Source: Mycobacterium sp. 3519A
GTDB taxonomy: Bacteria > Actinomycetota > Actinomycetes > Mycobacteriales > Mycobacteriaceae
Direction: 5' to 3'
DNA: 64,000 nt
Assembly: GCF_900240945.1 (NCBI RefSeq)
Contig: NZ_OESG01000011.1
Span: 282,778-346,777 of the forward strand
The translations under genes were made by a program, and so were the position numbers. Below, piece after piece: positions 41,581-53,700 of the stretch. The notes beneath the pieces are model-generated. The model made no database searches, was not told where the DNA came from, and saw nothing but the letters and a program-made list of their open reading frames with translations. How positions within the stretch are numbered: position 1 is the stretch's first letter; every line of letters starts with the position of its first letter.

Positions 41581-43925
41581 AAGTTTCCGCTGACCAGTTC
41601 GCACCGTTCACCGCCACCGACGACTCGTTGGTGCTCGCGTCGGTGTCCTCACCCGCTGAAGAGGAGCTGCTCAAGGATTGGCTGACCCGGCAGCGACGTG
41701 AGCATCCCGATTCCAAGGTCGACGTGTTGCGGCTCCCCGCCGATGGGGAACCGTCGGCGGGCACGTTGGCCCGGCTCGTCGAGGAACTCGAGGCCGACGA
41801 GGATCGGTCGGTCGTCCCGGTGCGGGTGTTCTGGGTGCCCGCAGGGCTGCCGACCCGCTCGAAAGTGGTGGCGTTCCTGTCCGGTCGCGACACCTACCGC
41901 CCGCCCGAGGTGCTGCAGAAGCGGATCCTGAAGAAGGACCCGTCGCGCGCCAGGGTGGTCGCCGGTGAACCGGCCAAGGTGTCCGAACTGCGTCAGCAGT
42001 GGAACGAGACAACCGTCGCCGAAAACCCCAGGGAATTCGCGCGGTTCGTGATTCGGCGCGCGATCCTCGCGATCGAACGCGTGGAGCTGCGCCTGCTCGG
42101 CCCCGAATACAAGTCGCCCCGGCTGATCAAACCGGAACTGTTGGCATCGGCCCGATTCCGCGACGGCCTCGAGAAGATCCCGGGCGCGACGGTGGAGAAG
42201 GCCGGCGAGATGCTCGACGAGCTGTCCACCGGCTGGAGCCGCTTCTCGGTCGACCTCATTCCGTCCCTCGGCCGCGCCATCTTCAGCCGCGGTTTCGACC
42301 CGAACATCGACTACGACCGCAGCGAAGTCGAAGCCATGCGACGCGGGCTGGAACATCATCCGGCCGTGCTGTTGTTCTCGCACCGCTCCTACCTCGACGG
42401 AGTGATCGTGCCGGTGGCCATGCAGGAGAACCGGCTGCCGCCGGTGCACACCTTCGCCGGTATCAACCTGTCGTTCGGTTTCATGGGCCCGTTGATGCGC
42501 CACTCCGGCGTCATCTTCCTGCGCCGCAAACTCGACGATCCGCTGTACAAATACGTGCTGCGGCAGTTCGTCGGCTACATCGTCGAGAAGCGCTTCAACC
42601 TGAGCTGGTCGATCGAGGGAACTCGGTCCCGCACCGGAAAGATGTTGCCGCCCAAGCTCGGTCTGCTCGCCTATGTCGCCGACGCCTACCTGGACGGCCG
42701 CAGCGACGACATCCTGCTGCAACCGGTGTCGATCAGCTTCGACCAGTTGCACGAGACCGCGGAATACGCGGCGTATGCCCGTGGCGGTGAGAAGACGCCC
42801 GAAAGCCTGTCCTGGATGTACAACTTCATCAAGGCGCAGGGGGAACGCAACTTCGGCAAGATCTACGTCCGCTTCCCCGAGGCCGTGTCGATGCGGGAGT
42901 ACCTCGGCGAACCCTACGGCCCGATGACCACCGACGAGGCGGCCAAACGCCTTGCGCTGCAGAAGATGGCGTTCGAGGTGTCGTGGCGGATCCTGCGGGC
43001 GACGCCGGTCAACGCGACGGCGCTGGTGTCGGCGCTCCTGCTGACCACCCGCGGAATTGCGTTGACACTGAGCCAGATCCACCACACGCTGCAGCCGTCG
43101 CTGGACTACCTCGAGCGTAAGCAGACCCCGATGACCAACAGCGCGTTGCGGTTACGCACGGAGGACGGTGTCCGGGCCGCGCTCGACGCGCTGTCCAATC
43201 GGCATCCCGTCACCTGCGTCGAAGGCGGCAGCGAGCCGGTATGGCGGATCGCTCCCGAGGACGAACACGAAGCGGCGTTCTACCGCAACACACTGATCGA
43301 CGCATTCCTGGAGACGTCGTTGGTGGAGTTGGCGTTGGTGCACGCGGGCCGTGCGGAATCCGACCGGCTGGAGGCGTTCTGGTCGCAGGTGATGCGGTTG
43401 CGTGATCTGCTCAAGTTCGACTTCTACTTCGCCGATTCCGCGGCGTTCCGTGAACACGTCGCCGAGGAGCTGTCCTGGCAGGACGGCTGGGAGGAGCAGG
43501 TGTCGGCGGGTGAGCAGCAGGTCGAGGAACTGCTGCGGGCCAAATCCCCGCTGATGGCGGGCGCCATGCTGCGGCCGTTCTTCGAGGCGTACAAGATCGT
43601 CGCCGACGTGCTGCGCGACGCGCCCGCCGAAATCGCCGAGAAGGAACTGACCAAGCGCGCGCTTGGCTTGGGCAACCAGTACGTCGCGCAGAACCGAGTG
43701 CGCAGCAACGAATCGGTGTCGGCGCTGCTGTTCGCCACCGCTCGTCAGGTCGCTGCCGATCAGCATTTGCTCGAGCCCGCCGCCGACCTCGACCAGCGGC
43801 GTGCGGCGTTCCGTGACGAACTGCGCGGCATCCTGGCCGACATGGACATGGTCGAGCGGGTCGCACGCCAACAGTTCTATGTGCGCGAGAAGGCGCGGCG
43901 GGCGCTGCGCAACGAGCCCGCGTAG
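41577..43925 (+). CDS. plsB2: Glycerol-3-phosphate acyltransferase
   Basis: A 782-aa membrane-associated enzyme for the first acylation of glycerol 3-phosphate. The acyltransferase motifs SHRSYLDG (His near residue 269), [10 protein letters not shown] and [11 protein letters not shown] (near 345) are in the usual order. The length fits the PlsB family (M. tuberculosis PlsB2 is about 790 aa). The GTG at 41577 overlaps the plsC stop as GTGA; the frame is open upstream within plsC but that is a shadow. With the two upstream genes it makes an operon for phosphatidate and triacylglycerol synthesis. Confidence 0.9.
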   Translation: MKVSADQFAPFTATDDSLVLASVSSPAEEELLKDWLTRQRREHPDSKVDVLRLPADGEPSAGTLARLVEELEADEDRSVVPVRVFWVPAGLPTRSKVVAFLSGRDTYRPPEVLQKRILKKDPSRARVVAGEPAKVSELRQQWNETTVAENPREFARFVIRRAILAIERVELRLLGPEYKSPRLIKPELLASARFRDGLEKIPGATVEKAGEMLDELSTGWSRFSVDLIPSLGRAIFSRGFDPNIDYDRSEVEAMRRGLEHHPAVLLFSHRSYLDGVIVPVAMQENRLPPVHTFAGINLSFGFMGPLMRHSGVIFLRRKLDDPLYKYVLRQFVGYIVEKRFNLSWSIEGTRSRTGKMLPPKLGLLAYVADAYLDGRSDDILLQPVSISFDQLHETAEYAAYARGGEKTPESLSWMYNFIKAQGERNFGKIYVRFPEAVSMREYLGEPYGPMTTDEAAKRLALQKMAFEVSWRILRATPVNATALVSALLLTTRGIALTLSQIHHTLQPSLDYLERKQTPMTNSALRLRTEDGVRAALDALSNRHPVTCVEGGSEPVWRIAPEDEHEAAFYRNTLIDAFLETSLVELALVHAGRAESDRLEAFWSQVMRLRDLLKFDFYFADSAAFREHVAEELSWQDGWEEQVSAGEQQVEELLRAKSPLMAGAMLRPFFEAYKIVADVLRDAPAEIAEKELTKRALGLGNQYVAQNRVRSNESVSALLFATARQVAADQHLLEPAADLDQRRAAFRDELRGILADMDMVERVARQQFYVREKARRALRNEPA

Positions 43926-43956
43926 GCCACCCAGCGAGACGCCATACGCTGGTCAG

Positions 43957-45960
43957 GTGACCACCGTGACCTCCAGCGTGCGCAGCAGCGCGGTATGGCC
44001 TGTGCTGCTCGGCGTCGGGGTACTGGCCGGGGCCGTCGCGGCGGGCATCGGAGCGCTGTCGCTGGCCGACGCGCTGACCGCCACCGGGCTGCCGGACCCT
44101 GGCCCCGCGACCACCTACGGCCTGCCGTTCGTGCGGGCGGCCGGGGAGATCGCCGCCGTGCTGGCGGTCGGGTCGTTCCTGTTCGCGGCGTTTTTGGTGC
44201 CGCCGCAGCCCAACGGTGTGCTCGGCGCCGCGGGGGATCGGGCGGTGCGGCTCGGCGCGGCGTCCTCGGCGGTGTGGGCCGTGTGCGCGGCGTTACTCGT
44301 GCCGTTGACGGTGTCGGATGTCTCCGGGCACCCCGTCAGCGAAAACCTCAATCCGATGGCCATCTGGTCGGCGGCGAGCCTCGTCGACACCGCCACCGCG
44401 TGGCGCTGGACCGCGTTCATCGCGGCTGCCGTCACGCTGGCCAGCCTCCCGGTACTGCGGTGGGGGTGGACACCGGTGCTGTTGGCCGGCGCCCTGGTGT
44501 CGCTGGTGCCGCTGGGCCTGACGGGTCACTCGTCGGCGGGCGGGGCGCATGATCTGGCCACCAACAGCCTGATGATCCACCTGTTCGCGGGCGCGCTGTG
44601 GGCCGGTGGCCTGCTGGCGTTGTTGGCCCACGCGCTGCGATCCGGGCAGCATGCGGATCTGGCGGCCAGGCGGTTCTCGGCGCTGGCGCTGTGGTGCTTC
44701 GTGGCGATGGCGTTCAGCGGTGTCATCAACGCGCTGGTGCGGATGCAGCCGGCGGACCTGTTCGACACCCGATACGGCTGGCTGGTGGTGGGCAAGGTCG
44801 TCGCGCTGTGTGTGCTTGGTCTCATCGGATGGCGGCAGCGCCGCAGCGGGCTCGCGGCGCTCGAGTCCGATCCGCAGGCGCGCGGGCCGCTGCTGCGGCT
44901 GGCTCTGATCGAAGCGGCCGTGTTCGGTGCGACGTTCGGCATCGCGGTCGGGCTGGGCCGCACACCGCCGCCGGCGTCGCTGTACCAGCCGAGCCCCGTT
45001 GAACTGGCCATCGGGTACGGCTTCGACGGGCCGCCGACGGTGGCGCGGGTGCTGTTCGACTGGCGTTTCGACCTCATCTTCGGCACCGCGGCGATCGTGA
45101 TGGCCGCCCTGTATCTGTTCTGGGTGCGGCGACTGCGGTATCGCGGCGACGCCTGGCCGACCGGACGCATAGTGGCGTGGCTGTGCGGTTGCGCGGCGCT
45201 GCTGTTCACCACGTCGTCGGGGCTGGGCCGCTACATGCCCGCGATGTTCTCGATGCACATGGTGGCGCACATGATGCTGTCGATGTTGGTGCCGGTGCTT
45301 CTGGTGCTGGGCGCGCCGGTGACGCTGGCGCTGCGGGCCCTGCCGACCGCAGGCCGCGGGCAGCCGCCGGGGCCGCGGGAATGGCTGCTGGCGGCGCTGC
45401 ATTCGCGGGTGTCGCGGTTTCTCACCCATCCGGTCGTCGCCACTGTGGTGTTCGTCGCCGGGTTCTATGCCCTCTACTTCGGCGGGATCTTCGATGCGGC
45501 CGTGAGCAACCACGCCGCGCATGTGCTGATGAATGTGCACTTCCTGCTCAGCGGATACCTGTTCTACTGGGTGGTCATCGGTGTCGATCCGACGCCGCGC
45601 CAGATACCGCAACTCGGCAAGGTCGCGATGGTGTTCGCGTCGCTGCCGTTGCACGCGTTCTTCGGTGTGGTGCTGATGGGGATGCAGACCGTGCTCGGCG
45701 CGTCGTTCTACCGGTCGTTGGCGTTGAGCTGGCACACCGACCTGATCGGCGATCAGCGGCTGGGCGGCGGAATCGCTTGGGCGGCAGGCGAAATCCCGCT
45801 GGTGCTGGTGATGATCGCGCTGCTGATCCAGTGGCGGCGCAGCGATCAGCGCACCGCCAAACGCCTGGACCGGGCCGCCGACCGCGACGACGACGCGGAG
45901 TTGACCGCGTACAACGCGATGCTGTCGGAGTTGGCCAAGCGGGACAGCCGTTCGACGTGA
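43957..45960 (+). CDS. CopD/CtaG-type membrane protein (cytochrome c oxidase assembly)
   Basis: A 667-aa polytopic membrane protein. The first half resembles a copper-resistance CopD domain (HLFAGALWAGGLLALLAHAL, GVINALVRM), the second a CtaG/caa3 assembly domain (MFSMHMVAHMMLSMLVPVLL, LHAFFGVVLMGMQ, conserved histidines), so it probably moves copper for oxidase assembly. It corresponds in layout to Rv0102 of M. tuberculosis as I recall it. The GTG at 43957 is chosen because it directly precedes the first membrane segment; 31 nt separate it from plsB2. Its stop overlaps the methyltransferase start. Confidence 0.85.
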   Translation: MTTVTSSVRSSAVWPVLLGVGVLAGAVAAGIGALSLADALTATGLPDPGPATTYGLPFVRAAGEIAAVLAVGSFLFAAFLVPPQPNGVLGAAGDRAVRLGAASSAVWAVCAALLVPLTVSDVSGHPVSENLNPMAIWSAASLVDTATAWRWTAFIAAAVTLASLPVLRWGWTPVLLAGALVSLVPLGLTGHSSAGGAHDLATNSLMIHLFAGALWAGGLLALLAHALRSGQHADLAARRFSALALWCFVAMAFSGVINALVRMQPADLFDTRYGWLVVGKVVALCVLGLIGWRQRRSGLAALESDPQARGPLLRLALIEAAVFGATFGIAVGLGRTPPPASLYQPSPVELAIGYGFDGPPTVARVLFDWRFDLIFGTAAIVMAALYLFWVRRLRYRGDAWPTGRIVAWLCGCAALLFTTSSGLGRYMPAMFSMHMVAHMMLSMLVPVLLVLGAPVTLALRALPTAGRGQPPGPREWLLAALHSRVSRFLTHPVVATVVFVAGFYALYFGGIFDAAVSNHAAHVLMNVHFLLSGYLFYWVVIGVDPTPRQIPQLGKVAMVFASLPLHAFFGVVLMGMQTVLGASFYRSLALSWHTDLIGDQRLGGGIAWAAGEIPLVLVMIALLIQWRRSDQRTAKRLDRAADRDDDAELTAYNAMLSELAKRDSRST

Positions 45961-46691
45961 CCACCGACGACGGGTTCTTCGACGAAGAGGTCGCCGCTAC
46001 CTATGACGCCGCGACGTCGGGCATGCACGACCAAGCCGTCATCGATCGCATCGTCGACGTGTTGGCCGAACTCGCAGGCGACGGCAAAGCGCTGGAGTTC
46101 GGCATCGGGACTGGTCGCATCGCCCTTCCGCTCGCGGGGCGGGGTGTCGAGGTGCACGGCATCGACTTGTCGAAGGCGATGGTCGCCCGGTTGCGGGACA
46201 AGCCCGGTGCAGCCGGGATCGAGGTGACGATCGGGGATTTCGCCGAAACCCGTGTGCCTGGCGAGTTTTCGCTGACTTACCTGGTGTTCAACACGATCGG
46301 CAACCTCACCACCCAGGACGCGCAGGTGGCGTGTTTCGTCAACGCCGCCGAACACCTGCGGCCAGGCGGCAGCTTCGTCGTCGAGGTCGGCGTCCCCGCG
46401 CTACGGCTGCTGCCGCCGGGGCAACGGGCCGTCCCGTTCGACGTCGGCGACGACTACTGGGCCTACGACCTCTACGACTGTGCGACACAGTCGATGACGT
46501 CCAACTACGTCGACGAGGACGGCGACGTGGCCAGGCTGCGGTCGATGCCGTTTCGCTATGTGTGGCCCGCCGAACTGGACCTGATGGCGCGCATCGCAGG
46601 CATGTCTCTGGTCGAGCGCTGGGAAGACTGGGACACAAGGCCGTTCACCCACGAGAGCACACGACACGTGTCGATCTGGCAGCGTCGGTGA
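45957..46691 (+). CDS. Class I SAM-dependent methyltransferase
   Basis: A 244-aa methyltransferase starting with GTG in a GTGA overlap with the preceding gene. The SAM-binding motif is EFGIGTGRIALPLAGRG (near residue 46), followed by the acidic GIDLSKAM and later LRPGGSFVVEV. The substrate is unknown. The coupling to the copper/oxidase assembly gene may be only operon organisation. A long inverted repeat directly follows the stop. Confidence 0.85.
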   Translation: MTTDDGFFDEEVAATYDAATSGMHDQAVIDRIVDVLAELAGDGKALEFGIGTGRIALPLAGRGVEVHGIDLSKAMVARLRDKPGAAGIEVTIGDFAETRVPGEFSLTYLVFNTIGNLTTQDAQVACFVNAAEHLRPGGSFVVEVGVPALRLLPPGQRAVPFDVGDDYWAYDLYDCATQSMTSNYVDEDGDVARLRSMPFRYVWPAELDLMARIAGMSLVERWEDWDTRPFTHESTRHVSIWQRR

Positions 46692-46692
46692 C

Positions 46693-46741
46693 TGGCCAGT
46701 TATGACACGCGATTTCGCTTCCGGCGTGCGATAACTGGCCA
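46693..46741. repeat. Palindromic intergenic element (terminator-like), type A
   Basis: TGGCCAGTTAT (46693-46703) and ATAACTGGCCA (46731-46741) pair perfectly, with inner CACGC/GCGTG. The core has GACACGC followed by GATTTCG, which also occurs in the centre of the element at 56721. It lies between convergent genes and may terminate both. Confidence 0.7.
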
Positions 46742-46751
46742 CTCGACGGGG

Positions 46752-48365
46752 CTAGACCGCGCCTGCCGCGATCGCCGCCGGCCAGCTGCCGTACGAGCTG
46801 ATGTCCTGGCCGGTGGCGGCGGCGCCGTCGCAGCCGAACGCGGTTCGCCATGTGCCGTCGTCGAATTCGACCTTGCCCAGTTGCATCGGCGCGGGCAACG
46901 CCGCGAGGAAGCGGCCGAGAGCGGCGGGGGACAGCAGCCACCGGTGCCCGAGCAACGCCGCGCCCTGCGCACCGTCGGGCACCCGCGTGATCGCCGGTTT
47001 GGCAGGCTCGGTCGGCAACACCGACATCCGATAGCGCGGCGCGGTCGTCACCTCGCCCGCCCAGCGCGCGCCGAGGTCGGTGAGCTGATGCACCAGCGGC
47101 CCGCCCCGCAGGTGCGCGCCGAACACCACCAGCTCGACGGCGTCCGCCGCCGCCAGCGGCCAAACCTGTTCTGGTGCTTGCTGTCCCGTCACCAGGGCGG
47201 CGATGTCCAACGCGACCGCATCCTCGAACGCGCGCGCCAGCACCGTCACGCCGAACTGCGCCTGCCCCGCGGTGCCCGCAGGCACAGAAACCGCGCACAG
47301 GTCGAACAGATTGCAGAAGTTGGTGTAGGTACCCATCCGTGAGTTGACGCCGACCGGGTCGGCGGCGACTTCGTCGATGCGCGGATGCGTAGGCGCGGTC
47401 GGCACGAGCAGCGCGTCGACGCCGCCCAATTCGGCCATCGCCACCTTGCGCAATCGCTCGACCTCGCGCCGATCCCGGATCAGCCGGTGCGCCGGGATGT
47501 CGCGGGCCGCGGTGACGATGCGGCGCACGGTCGGATCCAGCGCGGCGTCGGGGTGGGTGTCGATGAATTCGCCTACAGCCGCATATCTTTCGCTGACCAA
47601 CGCGCCGTCGTACAGCAGCTTGGCAGCCTCAAGGAACGGCGCGATATCGACGGTGACGATGCGCGCCCCGGCCTCTGTCAGCACGGCGACGGCGGCGTCG
47701 AACGCCGCGCGCCATTCGCGGTCCAATTCGGGTAGCTCACCGGGAATCGCGACCACGGGATTGGGCGGCGCCGCCAACCGGACGTCGGCGGGCCACGGCC
47801 GGTCACCGGCGCCTGCGGCCATCACGCCCATCGCGCGGCCGGCCAGCTCGATGTCGGCCGCGAAAATCGTGACGCAGTCATACGACTCGCAGGCCGGCAC
47901 GACGCCTTCGGTCGAGATCACCCCCAACGTCGGCTTGATTCCGACGATGCCCTGCAGGCCGGCGGGCACCCGGCCCGAACCCGCGGTGTCGGTGCCGATG
48001 GCGATGTCGGCCTGACCGGATGCGACCGCCACCGCCGATCCCGAGCTCGACCCCCCACTGATGTATTCGGGCCTGCGACTGTCGGGCACCGCACCGTGCG
48101 GGGACCGGGTGCCGACCAGACCGGTCGCGAACTGATCGAGATTGGTCTTACCGACCACCACCGCGCCCGCCGCCCGCAGCGCCGCGACGACGGGTGCGTC
48201 CCGCTCGGGTTGGTAGCCGAACTCCGGGCAGGCGGCCGTGGTCGGCAGCCCGGCGGCGTCGACATTGTCTTTGACCGCGAGCCGCAGCCCGGCCAGCGCG
48301 CCCTGGCTCCGGTCCAGCTCGGCCGCCACCTCGGCCTCGGGTCTGCGAGTGATCCACACCGTCAT
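46752..48365 (-). CDS. atzF: Allophanate hydrolase (amidase family)
   Basis: A 537-aa amidase-signature enzyme. The catalytic triad region is visible: Lys in AVKDNVDAAG, GGSSSGSAVAVASG near residue 103 and the serine in GTDTAGSGRVPA. The extra C-terminal domain of about 110 residues (MSVLPTEPAKPAI to the end, FGCDGAAATGQDISSYGSW) is typical of allophanate hydrolase, which turns allophanate into ammonia and CO2 in urea use. No urea carboxylase gene is next to it, so that partner must lie elsewhere or the substrate differs. I start at the ATG of MTVWITRRPEAEV. Confidence 0.85.
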   Translation of the reverse strand: MTVWITRRPEAEVAAELDRSQGALAGLRLAVKDNVDAAGLPTTAACPEFGYQPERDAPVVAALRAAGAVVVGKTNLDQFATGLVGTRSPHGAVPDSRRPEYISGGSSSGSAVAVASGQADIAIGTDTAGSGRVPAGLQGIVGIKPTLGVISTEGVVPACESYDCVTIFAADIELAGRAMGVMAAGAGDRPWPADVRLAAPPNPVVAIPGELPELDREWRAAFDAAVAVLTEAGARIVTVDIAPFLEAAKLLYDGALVSERYAAVGEFIDTHPDAALDPTVRRIVTAARDIPAHRLIRDRREVERLRKVAMAELGGVDALLVPTAPTHPRIDEVAADPVGVNSRMGTYTNFCNLFDLCAVSVPAGTAGQAQFGVTVLARAFEDAVALDIAALVTGQQAPEQVWPLAAADAVELVVFGAHLRGGPLVHQLTDLGARWAGEVTTAPRYRMSVLPTEPAKPAITRVPDGAQGAALLGHRWLLSPAALGRFLAALPAPMQLGKVEFDDGTWRTAFGCDGAAATGQDISSYGSWPAAIAAGAV

Positions 48366-48517
48366 GACGATCAACCTAAGGCCGATCGATCCACAGCGCG
48401 CACTTCATCCACAGGGGAGGCGGTGCGCTGGCCGCTTCGGGCCGTGGTGTCGGGGCCGCGGCGGTCAATGGTGGTGCGACGCGCGTCGCGGTTTCGATGA
48501 AATGAGAGGAATCAGCA

Positions 48518-48967
48518 ATGTTCGAGACGCCCATCACCATCGTCGGCAACATCGTCAACGACCCGCAGGGCCGCCGAGTCGGCGACCAGGAGGTGATCAA
48601 GTTCCGGGTGGCCAGCAACTCGCGCAGGCGGACCGCCGACGGCAACTGGGAACCTGGCAATTCGCTGTTCGTCACCGTCAACTGCTGGGGCAAGCTGGTC
48701 ACCGGCGTCGGCGCGGCCCTGCGCAAGGGTGACCCGGTGATCGTGGTCGGACACGTCTACACCAGCGAATACGACGATCGTGACGGCAACCGCCGGTCCA
48801 ACCTCGAGATGCGTGCCACCTCCGTCGGGCCTGATCTGGCGCGGTCGATCGTGCGCATCATCGAGAAGACGCCTTCCCTGCGCGACGGCGGCCCGACGGC
48901 GGACGAGTCGGCCGAGGAAGCGGTGGTCGACGCCGAAGAGGAGAAGCCGATGCCTCTGTCCGCATAG
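48518..48967 (+). CDS. ssbB: Single-stranded DNA-binding protein paralog
   Basis: A 149-aa OB-fold SSB starting MFETPITIVGNIVNDPQ, with the conserved IKFRVASNSRR and FVTVNCWGKL. After the OB domain it has an acidic tail but ends KPMPLSA, without the D-D-D-I-P-F-type tip that binds partner proteins in the main SSB. It therefore looks like the second mycobacterial SSB (Rv2478c by position and size). It probably coats ssDNA under particular conditions. Confidence 0.85.
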   Translation: MFETPITIVGNIVNDPQGRRVGDQEVIKFRVASNSRRRTADGNWEPGNSLFVTVNCWGKLVTGVGAALRKGDPVIVVGHVYTSEYDDRDGNRRSNLEMRATSVGPDLARSIVRIIEKTPSLRDGGPTADESAEEAVVDAEEEKPMPLSA

Positions 48968-49036
48968 CCATGTTCGGCCACGCCTACGATGGTCCGCGAG
49001 CAGTACCAAAGACTCGCGAAAGGCAAATCAACGGCA

Positions 49037-50713
<1,677 letters not shown>

Positions 50714-50793
50714 TGTCGCCATTGCGTGCCACGGAGCCGCTTCGGCGGCGACATGCACTGACAGCAGGTACGCGTGCGTAGGCAGGAGCGGCG

Positions 50794-53700
50794 ATGACGG
50801 TCAACCCGGGGACTGGCACAGGCGTCGGCGGATCCACCGCGCCGCCGCCGCTGAGCCAGGACACCATCGCCAGGTTGGCGCGGGCCTACATGTCGACGTA
50901 TCGCGGACCGCACGGTGACGCGCCGGGCGCCGACTCGACGGTCACCGCACCGGTGCGGGCGGCCGTCAGCACGCTGATCTCGCCCGCCATGATCGATGCG
51001 CAGTTGCGGCTGGGCGCGCACCGGTCGTTCGGCGACACTCGGGTCGCGGTGTACGGCGAGGACGACCCGGCGGGATTCGGGCCGGCCCTGCAGATCGTCA
51101 CCGACAACGCGTCGATGCTGATGGACTCCGTCACCGTGCTGCTGCACCGGCTCGGGGTGGCGTACAAGGCCATCATGAACCCGGTGTTCCGGGCGCGCCG
51201 GGGTCCCAGCGGCGATCTGCTGGCCATCGAACCCGCATCCGACGCGCCGTTCGGCGACGGCATCGACGAGACGTGGATCCACGTGCAACTGGCCGACTCG
51301 TGCGATCCGAAGATCATCGACGAGGTCAAACGGCTGCTGCCCGGCGTGCTCGCCGACGCCCGCCAGGTGGCGCTGGATTCCACGTCGATGACCGCGATGC
51401 TGATCAGCCTCGCCGCCGAACTCGATTCCGACACCCAGGGCAGGTTCCCCAGCTCCGACCGCAAAGACGTTGCCGCGCTGCTACGTTGGCTCGCCGACGG
51501 GCATTTCGTGCTGCTGGGCTATCAGCGCTGCCAGGTCAGCAACGGGCAGTCCGCCGTCGATCCGTCCAGCCGTCTCGGGGTGCTGCGACTGCGCACCGAC
51601 GTGCTCCCGCAACTCACCGGCAACGACGATCTGCTGGTGCTCGCGCAGGCCACGATGCCGAGCTTCCTGCGCTACGGCGCCTATCCGTACATCGTGGTGG
51701 TACGCGAGAACATGCCCGGCGCCGTCATCGAGCACCGGTTCGTCGGGCTGTTCACCGTCGCCGCCATGAACGCCAATGTGCTGGAGATACCGCTGATCTC
51801 GCGGCGGGTCAACGACGCGCTCGCGATAGCGCACCGCGATCCCAGCCATCCCGGCCAGTTGCTGCTGGACATCATCCAGACCATCCCGCGGTCGGAGTTG
51901 TTCGCGTTGTCGGCCAAGGAACTCCTCGACATGGCGATGGCGGTGGTCGACCTAGGGTCGCGACGGCGCACGTTGCTGTTCCTTCGCGCCGACCAACTCG
52001 CGCATTTCGTGTCGTGCCTGGTGTATCTGCCCCGCGACCGGTACACCACGGCGGTGCGGCTGGAGATGCAGGACATCCTGGTCCGCGAACTCGGCGGGGT
52101 CAGCATTGACTACGCCGCTCGGGTCAGCGAATCGCCTTGGGCGGTGGTGCATTTCACCGTCCGGCTGCCCGAAGGGCGGCGTAAGCAGGACATCGACGTC
52201 TCCCTCGAGAACGAGTCCAGGATCCAGGACCTGCTCACCGAGGCCGCGCGGACGTGGGGTGACCGGCTGATCGGCGCGGTGAAAACCGGTTCGATCACCC
52301 AAACCATGGCCGAACACTATTCGGGCGCCTTCCAGGAGGTGTACAAGCAGGCCGTCGCGCCGTGGGATGCCATCAACGACATCGCGATCATCGAGATGCT
52401 GCAAGACAATTCGGTCCGGCTGGTGCTGGGCGACCGCGGTGCAGACGGCGTCGCGCAGCTCACCTGGTATCTCGGCGGACGGTCGGCGTCGCTGAGCCAT
52501 CTGCTGCCGATGCTGCAGTCCATGGGCGTGGTGGTGCTCGAGGAGCGGCCGTTCACCGTGGCCCGACCCGACGGGCTGCAGGTGTGGATCTACCAGTTCA
52601 AGGTGTCGCCGCACCCCGACATCCCGACGCCGTCCGAAGGCCCCGACCGCGCCAGCATGGCCGAGCGGTTCGCCGACGCCGTCACCGCGATCTGGCACGG
52701 TCGCGCCGAGATCGACCGCTTCAACGAGTTGGTGCTGCGCGCCGGGCTGACCTGGCAACAGGTCGCGTTGCTGCGGATGTACGCAAAATACCTGCGGCAG
52801 GCTGGTTTTCCGTACAGCCAGTCCCACATCGAGGGCGTCATCAACGGCAACGCGGGCACCGCCAGGTCGTTGGTCGAGTTGTTCGAGGCGCTGTTCGACC
52901 CGACGCCGTCGGACGACAACCGCCGTCGTGACGCGCAGGCCGCCGCCGCGGCGGTGGCCGCCGATATCGACGCGCTGGTCAGCCTGGATACCGACCGCGT
53001 GCTGCGGGCGTTCGCATCGATGATCCAGGCCACATTGCGGACCAATTACTTTGTCACCAAGGCGGATTCGGCGCGTGCGCAGAATGTGCTGTCGATCAAG
53101 CTCAACCCCGTGCTCATCGACGAGCTGCCGCTGCCGCGGCCCCGCTTCGAGATCTTCGTGTACTCCCCGCGGGTGGAGGGCGTGCACCTGCGGTTCGGGT
53201 TCGTGGCGCGCGGGGGGCTGCGCTGGTCGGACCGCAAGGAGGACTTCCGCACCGAGATCCTCGGCCTGGTCAAGGCGCAGGCGGTGAAGAACGCCGTGAT
53301 CGTGCCGGTCGGCGCCAAGGGCGGCTTCGTGGTCAAGAATCCGCCGCCCGCAGAGGATCGCGACGCATTCCGCAACGAAGGCATCGCCTGCTACAAGCTG
53401 TTCATCGCTGGCCTGCTCGATGTGACCGACAACGTCGACAAGGCCACCGGCAACGTCGTCACCCCAACCGATGTGGTGCGCCGCGACGGCGACGACGCCT
53501 ACCTGGTGGTGGCCGCCGACAAGGGCACGGCGACGTTCTCCGACATCGCCAACGAGGTGGCCGCGTCCTACGGCTTCTGGCTCGGCGACGCGTTCGCCTC
53601 CGGCGGTTCGGTGGGCTACGACCACAAGGCCATGGGCATCACCGCCAAGGGCGCGTGGGAGGCCGTCAAGCGACACTTTCGCGAGATGGGCGTCGACACC

